Assembly (NCBI RefSeq): GCF_012489685.1
Contig: NC_080044.1
Location: 21,246,369 to 21,310,368 of the forward strand
Length of the DNA: 64,000 bases
Source of the DNA: Lotus japonicus
Lineage: Eukaryota > Streptophyta > Magnoliopsida > Fabales > Fabaceae
Direction of reading: 5' to 3'
The notes under the pieces were generated by a model, which saw only the letters and a list, made by a program, of their open reading frames with translations, made no database searches and was not told where the DNA came from. The position numbers and the translations under genes are program-made. Shown one piece after another: positions 11,801 through 22,706 of the stretch (positions are counted from its first letter, which is position 1; the number at the start of each line of letters is the position of its first letter).

Positions 11801-12799
11801 TGTCTATTTTCGGTATTGTAGGAAATATTAAAAAATATGCAGCTTGATCAAGTAGTTCAGGCCTTTGTTAATCAAACTTGGTGAATGACGTTCCATAAGA
11901 TCTAAAACGTTAGTTGTGGTTTGCCGAACATTGTATGGCCTTGTTTTATGAGTGGAAATAACCTTAGAAGATTGAAATATTTTTTGAAATGATTGAATGA
12001 TCCCTTTCATTATATACTTGATAATTTATTATTTGCATAATCTTTTCATTCCCCCTTTATACAAGTTTCTTACATAACCTGACAATTGAATAAACACAGA
12101 AATTAAGAAATAAATCAATAAACCGCTGGTCAAGTCTATGTCTTCATGAATAATACTCCAAACTTGTTCTTCCTTCATACAGATGGGTGATAAATTTAGA
12201 CCTTTGATGAACCCTGTCTGCCCATCAACTATCATAATTTCCTATTAGGATTTAGTATTTTTGTTTTCATTCACTGACAAGCAATCAATGATTTATGAAA
12301 TGGAATGACTAAGATCTGAAATGCTTAATTTGACTGTGGATGTTATTAATTATTCTGAAATGCTTTTTCATAACAACTGTTTTTCTTACAGGCAACAGAA
12401 GAGAGATATAACAACAAAGGTGCCTATATTGTCCTGGAGCCCCCGAATTTCGACAACCCTACATTTCATGGATTTTCAGCAGTTACTCCAAGGCCAAAGG
12501 TGAAAAAAAATCCTACATATCTCTGCATGTCTAGGAATATATATGGTTGCTTAGATGTTTAATGGATTTTCCCTGTACTAGGGAAAGTTTTAGCAAGTGT
12601 TCTCTGGGTTTAAGTTACATTATATCTTCTACAGTTTGTAATAGTAAAATTATTTGCATAGAGTTGTTTTTTTTTTGTTAATGTATAGAGTTGTTAATTG
12701 TATCTTTGTTCTGTGGTGCAGGCAAACCCCTACTACGATTATGAAGAAGTGATAGACTCTGACGAAGAATTGGACTTGGCCTCCATGGTTACTAGCTGA
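5867..12799 (+). CDS. PP7: Serine/threonine-protein phosphatase 7 (PP7), five exons
   Basis: Spliced gene with exons 5867-6406, 7052-7546, 8985-9131, 12392-12499 and 12722-12799; all junctions are GT/AG and in phase 0, giving 455 codons. The PPP-family metal- and phosphate-binding motifs are complete: GDVHGQ at residues 131-136, GDYVDRG 160-166, RGNHE 191-195, HGG 245-247, the final His in RSHEG (351) and APDY 387-390. Between HGG and the [20 protein letters not shown] block lies the PP7-specific insert (about 252-292, Lys/Arg-rich), which in Arabidopsis PP7 binds calmodulin. The tail [17 protein letters not shown] also matches PP7. Arabidopsis PP7 is a nuclear phosphatase acting in cryptochrome blue-light signalling and heat tolerance; the same role is inferred here. 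The Ser/Pro-rich N-terminal 50 residues are variable in the family. The ATG at 5867 is preferred because the frame upstream has only a GTG. No coding lesion is seen. Intron 3 is 3.26 kb because of inserted repeat DNA. Confidence 0.96.
9714..11560 (-). mobile_element. LTR-retrotransposon-like remnant inside PP7 intron 3
   Basis: This stretch is more GC-rich than the AT-rich intron around it. On the minus strand a candidate LTR runs from TGTTAGGACTTGGGATGG (10094) to CTTTCTCTTAACA (9714), 381 bp with TG...CA ends. Just upstream is a purine-rich AGGGGTGG that could be a polypurine tract, preceded by a frame reading [11 protein letters not shown], like the LEDKV end of many gypsy polyproteins. 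10100-11560 has no clear pol motif and no second LTR was found, so the copy is truncated or heavily decayed. The exact right edge is a guess. Confidence 0.45.
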
Positions 12800-13204
12800 T
12801 AGGTTTTTGGTGTGAAGAAAATGTTACAAAGTTATCATATTTGTAAAAATTGTATTATTTTTTGAAAACAGCTTTTATAATTAAATTATAATAGGATATA
12901 TTGCTTACCCGATTTATGAATTTTGTGATATCTTTTTTTTGGTACATCGGAAAATTTAATTTTGTGACATCTAATTGCTCTGTTTGTATCGAGTCATTTT
13001 GCCTGAAACGGAAAACATGAGCATGTAAAATGACTGGAAAACTGATTACTTGTGTGTTTGGCAAGTCCCATTAAATGAAAAGTAGAGGAAATCCAATACT
13101 GTAATTATTGCTTGTCGGTTTTCCTCGCAAGCTTGCCATGAAAATGAATCTAAGATGGGATTTAACATAAAAATGCCACTGTGCCCCCAAAAGTTCACAC
13201 ATAT
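12800..13204. other. PP7 3' flank, no gene seen
   Basis: AT-rich sequence after the PP7 stop codon, presumably holding its 3' untranslated region and polyadenylation signals (TTTGTAAAAATTGTA at about 12840 is a plausible near-upstream element). No other feature is recognised before the MULE begins. Confidence 0.4.
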
Positions 13205-13289
13205 ATATAAAGGTAATTGTTATTCTTACCCCAACATATAGTTTCACTCCTTTGAACGGTAAAATCTGAAAATATTATTGAAGATAATT

Positions 13290-13450
13290 TCGTTCGCACT
13301 TTAAATTGCGTTAACTACGCACTATCATGTGTGTGAGCTACACACTAAAATGTGTGTCAACTACACACTTTATTGTGCGTAACCATGCACTTTACCACAC
13401 ACTTTAAAGTACTTCAAAGTGCGTTAACTACGAACTTTAAAGTGCGAAAA
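13290..13450. repeat. MULE left subterminal repeats
   Basis: Repeated and inverted CACTTTAAAGTGCGTT, ACTACGCAC and ACTACACAC motifs. The same motif family recurs at 36560-36680, near the other end of the same element. Confidence 0.7.
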
Positions 13451-13635
13451 ACCAGAAATTGAAACAGATGCAACATAAACAAAAATATAGGTAGAAAAAT
13501 ATTAAAATGTAAAACAGAAACAACTTCATGAATAGAATCATAATTGCTTGACATATCATATTACAACACATTACAAGGTCATTGATGTTGTTTAACATAT
13601 CATATTACAACACATTATAACACATTAGCCTAAAC

Positions 13636-16073
13636 TTAGTCATCAGTTAGATCTACTATTTCTTTACTCTTGAGTGAGTTTTGTTGTTGTTGAAGGATTC
13701 GTTGAAATGCATTGATGCGGTCTATGTATGGTAACTCCCAATGTAGAGCTTCCTCAATACAATGATGATGCCACTGAGGATTAAGAGCTGACATAGGGAA
13801 TAGACTCCTTAAGTGCACCTACAAGATGATTACAAGCTTCGTTAATAACAATCTAATTAACACACAAATTAGCACACTTTAAAGTGTATATTATTTAAGT
13901 TATACATGCACCCAATGATTGTTGTTGACATGTAGTATACATATAACTTTGTGGTCCATAACATGTGGCACTGGACCAGTAAGAGGAAAAAATGTAGAGC
14001 ATCCATTATGCGACAGTGTCACAAACACAACCTGATATGTCATAGCAACAATGTGACCTATATCCGAAATGCTCAACAACTTCTCCTCTTTCGAAAACTC
14101 CTTTGGAGCAAAAATCAGGCCTTGTAGGACGTGTTGGTACAATTTGTTGGTGCCAAACAATTTCAGATAGGTAGAATTGTGTGTGGGTGAGCTCATTTAT
14201 CATTGCTCGCCGCACTTTAGGACAACCTTCTTGCTCCATACCCATCAAGGCATCAACACTCCTATATCCATAATTCCCATCATCATCAACATCCACAATG
14301 TTAATCAGATAATCATGGAAGACTTTGGGCACATCATGAAGCAAAGGGACTGAGAAGAATTTGAGCACTTCATCAACCGGCTGAGAGGGCATCACCTTGT
14401 CCTTCTTCTTGGCTGCAGATCCTGTGGGGCTAAGGGTTAGTCTCTTCCTTTTTCCTCGTGCTACTGTAGAGACCTTGCCCTTGGCCAATTCAGAAGATAG
14501 CCTGTAATGACTCCACAAGCGCATCAACATGCTCCCAATGTGAGAGATTGCGTTTGGTCGAGCCTTTGGGTTCTTTTTTGTTCCGCCCCTTTGTTTTAAG
14601 TTTATCAGGAGGAGGGCACATGGAGGTTTGATTTGGATAGACATTCTCTCGAAGCTTTTCTTTTATAATATATCTTCTTGGAAGAATTTTCTTTTTCAAA
14701 CCTTTTTGATATCACCTTTATCTCAGTCATAATGCTCAAACCCAAAACATGTTTTGATTCATTCGGTGCAATTGTTGTTATAAGTATCCTCCAATGTGGA
14801 TCTACTGATAGAAGTGAAATGGACTCTCACCCAGGAATCTCACATCGATACTACCCACCAAATAAAAGGCTTGTTCAGGAAGACTATCTAATTCACCATA
14901 AAGAATCAATTTAAACCCTCTAATTGTTTCTGCTACACCAACATATTTCCCCGACGAACCAGTAAATACTTTTGCTACAAAAGAGGGTTGTGATAAAAAA
15001 CGCTCAATTTTTCGTACTTTCTCGCATGAGAAAATAATCCCACAAACAAAGGAATTCTAAAATACAGTACAAAATAACGTCCGTCTAATTCCTGATAGAA
15101 TAATTGCATTGACTGACGCTCACTTTCTCCTTTGCGATCAACTTGAGTGTTTTCCTTGACACAAGGCCCCGCAAATTGTCGTACAACTTCTCTTTGAGTC
15201 TATGTTCTCTTATGAATATGCTGCTCTGAAAATTACCATTGATCTTTGTGTGCTGCAGGAGTATGCACTTATGTATAACATTCCAAGCCGCACACAAATC
15301 ATCTTTTCTATCTCTGAGGCATCGTTTCAAAGTTGAATGTGCACCTTCAACCCTATTGAATGTTAAAGAAGACATAATTGACACTAACAAAAATGACATG
15401 ATTGATGAACATTATTAATAAATGAAAGAAAAGTAAGAGGAGCAAAGTACCTGTTAGTTGTTGTGTTCCCTAGGTGCATGAACTCATCAATGTGATACTT
15501 CACAAATTTGTATTTCTCAGGAAACTACTGAGTTGTGTTGAGCATGAACTTAGAATCCTCTCCACAAAGAGAACACAGAAAATCCATGTTAGCATCAAAT
15601 TCAATAGCGGATACTGAGTACATCACATTCCTCCATGCATCCCCAAATTCTTCCCAGAGCTCTTTGGATTTGACAGTTAGCTTACACTTTGTCGTCACAT
15701 TCTTTGCAATGTGAAATTGGCATAGAAAATGAGTAGAGGTAGGGAATATAGTTGCAACTTCTTTTACCAAAGCATTGTCCTTGTCAGTTACTATAACCTT
15801 TGGCAAATCATCTTCCTTAAGTATTAACCCTTTCAATTTATATAACGCCTATAGTGAATTTGTAACCAGTTGATGTCATACCTACCATATCCAGCAATTG
15901 TATCTTATACTTGTTGGTTTAATTTGTAGGTGCTATCAACACAACAGAGGATAATTGATTAAACAAGTGGATTGCAACTAAATGTGCCTAGGATAATGAT
16001 CTAACCACTATGGATCCCTCTTTAGTTTTGGACTAATGTGTGTACTTGTCTGCCTTCATCAACCACATCAAGT
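13636..16073 (-). pseudogene. MULE transposase core and C-terminal OTU domain (broken)
   Basis: This is the largest block of the MULE protein. From 16073 downwards it reads HLMWLMKADKYTH and then a decayed MULE transposase core. The block NKYKIQLLDMVGMTSTGYKF is followed at 15780 by VIVTDKDNALVKEVATIFP (second catalytic Asp region) and CQFHIAKNVTTKCK; after an intron (15450-15353) comes VEGAHSTLKRCLRDRKDDLC. The linker TSMCPPPDKLKTKGRNKK leads to an OTU-type cysteine protease domain (about 14330-13906): INIVDVDDDGNYGYRSVDAL, SDIGHIVAMTYQVVFVTLS and the His-containing NNHWVH. A short intron (13906-13822) and a C-terminal exon to 13636 (EEALHWELP...DLTDD) follow. OTU enzymes need Asp, Cys and His; the expected Cys in DGNC is Tyr here. 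Stops (near 15535 and 16030) and a frameshift near 14180 also kill the frame. Confidence 0.8.
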
Positions 16074-16078
16074 GTTGT

Positions 16079-17288
16079 TGTAAGATCAAGTTTTGATCTA
16101 GTAGTACAACTCTATGTTTTGATGATTACAAGTTAACCTTTTGATATGAACAATTGTGGTACTCTAACGTGTTTTTCTGAGTGTGCTATTTACAGGCTCT
16201 GACCTCAACTCAATCTCACACAAATCAGAAGCACTGTGTATAAAGAGTAACCCAAGCAACGCTTTCGCATTCACCATGTTCAGTATGAACAGTGGAAAAG
16301 CTTCAGAAGTTCTGAAGCTATACAAACTCTGATGTGGACTCAGTCGCTAGAAGCTCTGAAGATCCAGAAGTTCTGATAACCAAGAAACACTGAAGGTTCA
16401 GATGTTCTGATGGTGTAGAAGACTCTGAAGATCCAGAAGCTGAATAGTGGAAACTCTGAAGTCCAGAAGCAAGAAACTCTGAAGGCCATGTTCTTCCCTC
16501 TGAATTCAGAATCAGAAGATACAATGGTCAGAGGATCTGTGCTTTCCCTCTGACTCTGATCAACCGGCTTCACAAGTTCCAATATGAAGTATTCCCCTGA
16601 TCAGAAGTCTCCTAGGTTAAAAGGTCAAGTCGCTATCCAAGTACAAAAGCAAGTGTACCTTCCTGACGACCTACCTAACGTTCTCAGCCACAGCAGAAGC
16701 TGGATTTTCCAGAACTGCCCTCCAACGGTAGCATTTCCCATGCAACGCTCAACCCTAATCCTTGGAGTATATATAGAGGCTGAAGATTGAAAGAAGCGGC
16801 TAGAAGAAGCATTCACATACGCAAGACATATTCAAAATATTCTAAGCTTTCTTTCATCTGAAATTCATTGAGTTTACTATTAGCTTTTTAGAAGCAAATC
16901 TCTTGTAAACATTTCTTTGATAAACAGTTTGTTTAGTTCCTTTAGGAGATCAAGGTTGATCGGATCCTAGAGAAGACTAAGAGAGTGAATCTTAGTGTGA
17001 GCTAAGTCAGTGTAATTGTTAGTCACTTGTAGGTTTCAAGTGCAGTTGTAACTCTTACCTGATTAGTGGATTGCCTTCATTCTAAGAAGGAAGAAATCAC
17101 CTTAACGGGTGGACTGGAGTAGCTTGAGTGATTTATCAAGTGAACCAGGATAAAATCCTTGTGTGCTTCTCTATCTCTTATCTTTAGCACTTAAGTTCTC
17201 GAAAGATTTGTCAAAATCTTTAAGGTGGAAGTTTTGTACTGAAAACGTTATTCAAACCCCCCCCTTTCTACCGTTTTTCATACCTTCA
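16079..17288 (+). repeat. Sirevirus copy 1, 5' LTR
   Basis: 1210-bp LTR, TGTAAGATCAAG...CATACCTTCA. U3 contains many copies of TCTGAAG, CAGAAG and GATCCAGAAG motifs. Short frames inside it occur identically in the 3' LTR and are not genes. Confidence 0.95.
16768..16775 (+). promoter_or_regulatory. TATA box in Sirevirus 5' LTR
   Basis: TATATATA preceded by CCTTGGAG and followed by AGAGGCTGAAG. It sits about 690 bp into the LTR and would start the genomic transcript near 16800. The same motif is in the 3' LTR; in copy 2 it is changed to TATATA. Confidence 0.6.
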
Positions 17289-17290
17289 AT

Positions 17291-17302
17291 TGGTATCAGA
17301 GC
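17291..17302 (+). other. Primer-binding site (initiator Met-tRNA type)
   Basis: TGGTATCAGAGC, two bases after the 5' LTR end; the standard plant copia minus-strand priming site. Confidence 0.9.
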
Positions 17303-17360
17303 ACAAGTTCTGATTACCACACCTAACAGTGTTCAGTGATCCGGGCCGGTGTGAAAAACA

Positions 17361-19264
17361 ATGGCTGCCACCACCAGTGAAACTCAAAGAGATGGTTACA
17401 ATGCAAAGCCTCCTATGTTCGACGGTCAAAGGTTCGAATATTGGAAAGATAGACTGGAAAGTTTCTTTCTGGGTTTCGATGCAGATCTCTGGGATATTAT
17501 TGTGGATGGCTACGAGCGTCCAGTTGATGCAGATGGCAAGAAGATCCCAAGGTCAGAGATGACTGCAGATCAAAAGAAGCTGTACTCACAACATCACAAA
17601 GCAAGAGCAATTCTTCTAAGTGCTATTTCCTATGAAGAGTACCAGAAGATTACAGATCGTGAGTTTGCTAAAGGCATTTTTGAATCTCTGAAATGTCTCA
17701 TGAAGGAAACAAGAAAGTCAAAGAATCAAAGGCATTGTCTTTGATCCAAAAGTATGAATCCTTCATCATGGAGCCAAATGAATCCATTGAAGAAATGTTC
17801 TCCAGATTTCAATTGCTTGTAGCTGGCATACGACCTCTCAACAAGAGCTACACAACAAAAGATCATGTCATAAGGGTCATCAGGTGTCTTCCTGAAAGTT
17901 GGATGCCCTTGGTGACTTCAATAGAGCTCACGAGAGACGTTGAGAATATGAGTTTAGAAGAACTCATCAGCATTTTGAAATGCCATGAGCTGAAGCGCTC
18001 AGAGATGCAAGATCTGAGGAAAAAGTCCATAGCCTTGAAATCCAAATCTGAAAAGGCTAAGGTTGAGAAGTCAAAGGCTCTTCAAGCTGAAGAAGAAGAA
18101 TCTGAAGAAGCATCAGAAGATTCTGATGAAGATGAGCTGACTCTGATCTCCAAGAGACTCAACCGCATCTGGAAGCACAGGCAGAGCAAGTTCAAAGGCT
18201 CTGAAAAGGCAAAAGGAAAGTATGAGTCCTCAGGCCAGAAGAAGTCTTCAATCAAGGAAGTCACATGTTTTGAGTGCAAAGAATCTGGGCACTACAAAAG
18301 TGATTGTCCAAAGTTGAAGAAAGACAAGAAGCCAAAGAAGCACTTCAAGACCAAGAAGAGTCTGATGGTGACATTCGATGAATCAGAGTCAGAGGATGTT
18401 GACTCTGATGGTGAAGTCCAAGGACTCATGGCCATTGTCAAAGACAAAGGAGCAGAGTCAAAGGAAGCTGTTGACTCTGACTCAGAATCAGAAGGAGATC
18501 CTAACTCAGACGATGAAAATGAGGTATTTGCTTCTTTCTCTACCTCTGAACTGAAACATGCTTTGTCTGATATCATGGATAAGTATAACTCTTTATTGTC
18601 TAAGCATAAAAAGTTGAAAAAGAACTTATCTGCTGTCTCCAAGACTCCTTCTGAACATGAGAAAATTATTTCTGATTTGAAAAATGAAAATCATGCTTTG
18701 GTAAATTCTAACTCTGTGCTTAAGAACCAGATTGCTAAGTTAGAAGAAATTGTTGCCTGTGATGCCTCTGATTGTAGGAATGAATCTAAGTATGAAAAGT
18801 CTTTTCAAAGATTCCTAGCTAAAAGCGTGGATAGAAGCTTAATGGCTTCAATGATCTATGGCGTAAGCAGAAATGGAATGCATGGCATTGGCTATTCTAA
18901 ACCAATTAGAAATGAGCCTTCTGTGTCTAAAGCTAAATCCTTGTATGAATGCTTTGTTCCCTCTGGTACCATATTGCCTGATCCTGTACCTGCTAAAGTT
19001 GCTAAACATCCTCTTAAAAAGGGATCTTTCTCTATGACTAAATATCATGCAAATATTCCTTTAAAATATTATGTTGAGACACCCAAGGTGATCAGAACCT
19101 CTGGGGTAACTAACAAAAGAGGACCCAGAAAGTGGGTACCTAAGGACAAAATTATCTATGTTGCAGATATCCTTGATAGCTCCACTGAAACACCAATCAT
19201 GGTATCTGGACAGTGGATGCTCGCGTCACATGACGGGAGAAAAGCGTATGTTCCGAAGAGCTGA
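17361..19264 (+). pseudogene. gag: Sirevirus copy 1 gag (one frameshift)
   Basis: Capsid/nucleocapsid precursor. The N-terminus starts MAATTSETQRDGYNAKPPMF, followed by the copia gag core (FEYWKDRLESFFLGFDADLW, DQKKLYSQHHKARAILLSAI). Next come an acidic/basic middle, a CCHC zinc knuckle (CFECKESGHYKSDC) near 18270 and a long coiled-coil-prone C-terminal part (KHKKLKKNLSAVS, SVLKNQIAKLEEIV). Compared with copy 2, one base is missing at about 17692 (CTGAAATG against CTGAAGATG), which splits the 636-codon gene into 17361-17744 and 17693-19264. The last 155 nt overlap the pol frame, which is +1 relative to gag. Gag forms cytoplasmic particles that package element RNA. Confidence 0.88.
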
Positions 19265-22263
19265 AACTTAAGCCTGGAGGCGAAGTTGGCTTCGGAGGAA
19301 ATGAAAAGGGTAAAATTGTTGGTACGGGTACTATTTGTGTAGATAGTAGCCCATGCATTGATAATGTTTTATTGGTAGACGGCTTAACACATAACTTATT
19401 GTCTATAAGTCAATTAGCTGACAAGGGTTATGATGTTATATTCAATCAAAAGTCCTGCCGGGCTGTAAGTCAGATCGATGGCTCTGTTCTATTTAACAGC
19501 AAGAGGAAGAACAACATCTATAAGATCAGATTATCTGAGTTGGAGGCTCAGAATGTGAAGTGCCTTCTGTCTGTTAATGAAGAGCAGTGGGTATGGCATA
19601 GACGGTTAGGGCATGCCAGTATGAGAAAGATTTCTCAGCTGAGCAAGCTAAACCTTGTCAGGGGCTTACCCAATCTGAAGTTCGCTTCAGACACTCTTTG
19701 TGAAGCATGTCAGAAAGGCAAATTCACAAAAGTCCCTTTCAAGGCAAAGAATGTTGTCTCAACCTCAAGGCCGTTGGAACTTCTGCATATCGACCTTTTT
19801 GGACCAGTGAAAACTGAGTCTATAGGTGGCAAGAGATATGGGATGGTTATCGTTGATGACTATAGCCGCTGGACATGGGTAAAGTTTCTAACCCGCAAGG
19901 ATGAGTCTCATGCTGTGTTCTCTACCTTCATTGCTCAAGTGCAAAACGAGAAGGCTTGTAGGATTGTGCGTGTCAGAAGTGACCATGGTGGATAGTTTGA
20001 GAATGACAAGTTTGAGAGTCTGTTTGATTCCTATGGAATTGCACATGATTTCTCTTGTCCCAGAACTCCTCAACAAAATGGTGTTGTTGAGAGGAAGAAC
20101 AGAACTCTTCAGGAGATGGCTAGAACCATGCTCCAAGAAACTGGCATGGCTAAGCATTTTTGGGCAGAGGCAGTAAATACAACATGTTACATTCAGAACA
20201 GAATCTCTGTGAGACCAATTCTGAATAAGACTCCTTATGAATTGTGGAAGAACATAAAACCCAACATTTCTTATTTTCATCCTTTTGGCTGTGTTTGTTA
20301 TGTTCTCAATACTAAGGATAGATTGTATAAATTTGATGCTAAGTCTTCTAAGTGTCTATTACTTGGTTATTATGATAGATCTAAAGGTTTTAGATTTTAT
20401 AATACTGATGCTAAGACTATTGAAGAATCTATTCATGTTAGATTTGATGATAAGCTTGACTCTGACCAGTCAAAGCTAGTTGAAAAGTTTGCAGATTTAA
20501 GCATTAATGTTTCTGACAAAGGCAAAACTCCAGAGGAAGTTGAGCCAGAGGAAGATGAACCAGAGGAAGAAGCTGGTCCCTCTAACTCACAAACTCTGAA
20601 GAAGAGCAGAATCACTGCAGCTCACCCTAAGGAATTGATTCTAGGCAACAAAGACGAATCAGTCAGAACCAGATCTGCCTTCAGACCCTCTGAAGAGACC
20701 TTGCTGAGTCTGAAAGGATTGGTGTCCTTAATTGAACCCAAGTCCATAGATGAAGCTCTTCAGGACAAGGATTGGATTCTGGCCATGGAAGAAGAATTGA
20801 ATCAATTTTCCAAGAACGATGTTTGGAGCTTAGTGAAGAAGCCTGAGAGTGTCCATGTTATTGGAACGAAATGGGTATTCAGAAACAAGCTGAATGAGAA
20901 AGGAGATGTAGTCAGAAATAAGGCAAGGCTAGTTGCTCAAGGCTACAGCCAGCAGGAAGGAATAGACTACACTGAAACATTTGCTCCAGTAGCAAGACTG
21001 GAAGCAATCAGACTGTTGATCTCTTTCTCAGTAAATCACAACATAGTTCTACATCAGATGGACGTAAAGAGTGCCTTCCTAAATGGTTATATCTCAGAGG
21101 AAGTCTATGTTCATCAACCCCCAGGTTTTGAAGATGAAAAGAAACCAGACCATGTGTTCAAATTGAAGAAATCACTCTACGTTCTGAAGCAAGCTCCCAG
21201 AGCATGGTATGAGAGACTTAGCTCATTCCTTCTGGAGAATGAGTTTGTAAGGGGTAAAGTAGATACAACTCTTTTTTGCAAGACTTATAAAGATGATATC
21301 TTAATTGTGCAAATTTATGTTGATGATATTATATTTGGTTCTGCTAATCAATCTCTATGCAAAGAATTTTCTGAGATGATGCAGGCTGAATTTGAGATGA
21401 GTATGATGAGAGAATTAAAGTACTTTCTGGGAATACAAGTTGATCAAACACCAGAAGGAACATATATCCATCAGAGCAAGTACACTAAAGAACTTCTGAA
21501 GAAGTTCAATATGCTGGAATCTACAGTGGCCAAGACTCCAATGCATCCTACATGCATTCTGGAGAAAGAAGATAAAAGTGGTAAAGTATGTCAGAAGCTC
21601 TATCGTGGCATGATAGGTTCACTTCTATACTTAACTGCATCTAGGCCAGACATATTATTTAGTGTTCATTTATGTGCTCGATTCCAATCAGATCCAAGGG
21701 AAACCCACTTAACTGCTGTTAAGAGGATCCTAAGGTATCTGAAAGGCACCACTAACCTTGGCTTGATGTATAAGAAAACATCAGAGTATAAGCTTTCAGG
21801 TTATTGTGATGCTGATTATGCTGGAGATAGAACAGAGAGAAAAAGTACTTCCGGAAATTGTCAATTTCTGGGAAGCAATCTAGTCTCATGGGCAAGCAAG
21901 AGGCAATCAACCATTGCACTATCAACTGCAGAGGCAGAATATATCTCAGCAGCAATATGCAGCACTCAGATGCTCTGGATGAAACATCAGCTGGAGGATT
22001 ATCAGATCCTTGAGAGCAATATCCCAATCTATTGTGATAACACTGCTGCAATCTCATTGAGTAAGAATCCTATCCTACATTCAAGGGCAAAGCACATTGA
22101 GGTAAAGTATCACTTTATTAGAGATTATGTACAGAAGGGCGTACTTCTTCTGAAGTTTGTTGATACTGACCATCAATGGGCAGATATCTTTACAAAGCCC
22201 TTAGCAGAGGATATATTTAATTTTATTCTGAAAAATCTAAACATGGACTTTTGTCCAGAGTGA
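19158..22263 (+). pseudogene. pol: Sirevirus copy 1 pol: protease, integrase, reverse transcriptase, RNase H (broken)
   Basis: Copia-order polyprotein. The protease motif WYLDSGCSRHMTG is at 19200, in the +1 frame relative to gag. The integrase zinc region (HRRLGH...CEACQKGK, about 19590-19730) precedes the integrase core ([32 protein letters not shown]). Reverse transcriptase runs from [16 protein letters not shown] to YVDDIIFGS near 21320, and RNase H contains [18 protein letters not shown] near 21800. Lesions seen against copy 2: an extra G near 19253, a GAG-to-TAG stop at 19993-19995 within the integrase core, and Gly to Val in the otherwise conserved LYGLKQAPR motif (LYVLKQAPR, 21178). 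No frame reaches from protease to RNase H. Confidence 0.9.
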
Positions 22264-22706
22264 AGATGGATCAGAACCTCTGACTATGATACTTCTTGAT
22301 CAGAAGATGTCTAGTCCAGAAGGTAACTCAATCAGAGTGTGTGTGCCCACTGGTACTGACTCTGAAGCTGAGACAACAACACGTGCGTCAGAATTTCTGA
22401 TGCATAGTTCCTTGTGCCCGTGTGACAGTCTGTTATGATTGCGTGTAGATATGCTTATCTCCTGTGTGTGATTGTGTATTTTACTGTTACTATCTATCTT
22501 TAATTTTCAGCCGTTGATCTTAAAGTGCTTTTTGAATCAACAACGGTTATTTGATAAAACCCACTATACACACACGTTCTCTTTCACTTCCGGTTTTCAC
22601 TCTCGCTCTCTCTGCTTTTCAAAACCGCCTTTTTCTCGATTTCTCTCTCGATCTCTCTTCATCTTTCAACCTTCATCTTCTACCTCAAACCTTCAACCTC
22701 TTCAAA

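Noticed and set aside
13290..13450. CRISPR-like spaced repeats
   Set aside because: The motifs are irregular, in both orientations, and shared with the other MULE end; this is plant nuclear DNA.
16318..16816. Several 60-80-codon frames in the Sirevirus LTR, repeated at 27180-27678 and in copy 2
   Set aside because: They recur because the LTRs are repeats; both strands are open over the same TCTGAAG-rich sequence and no start context or domain is seen.
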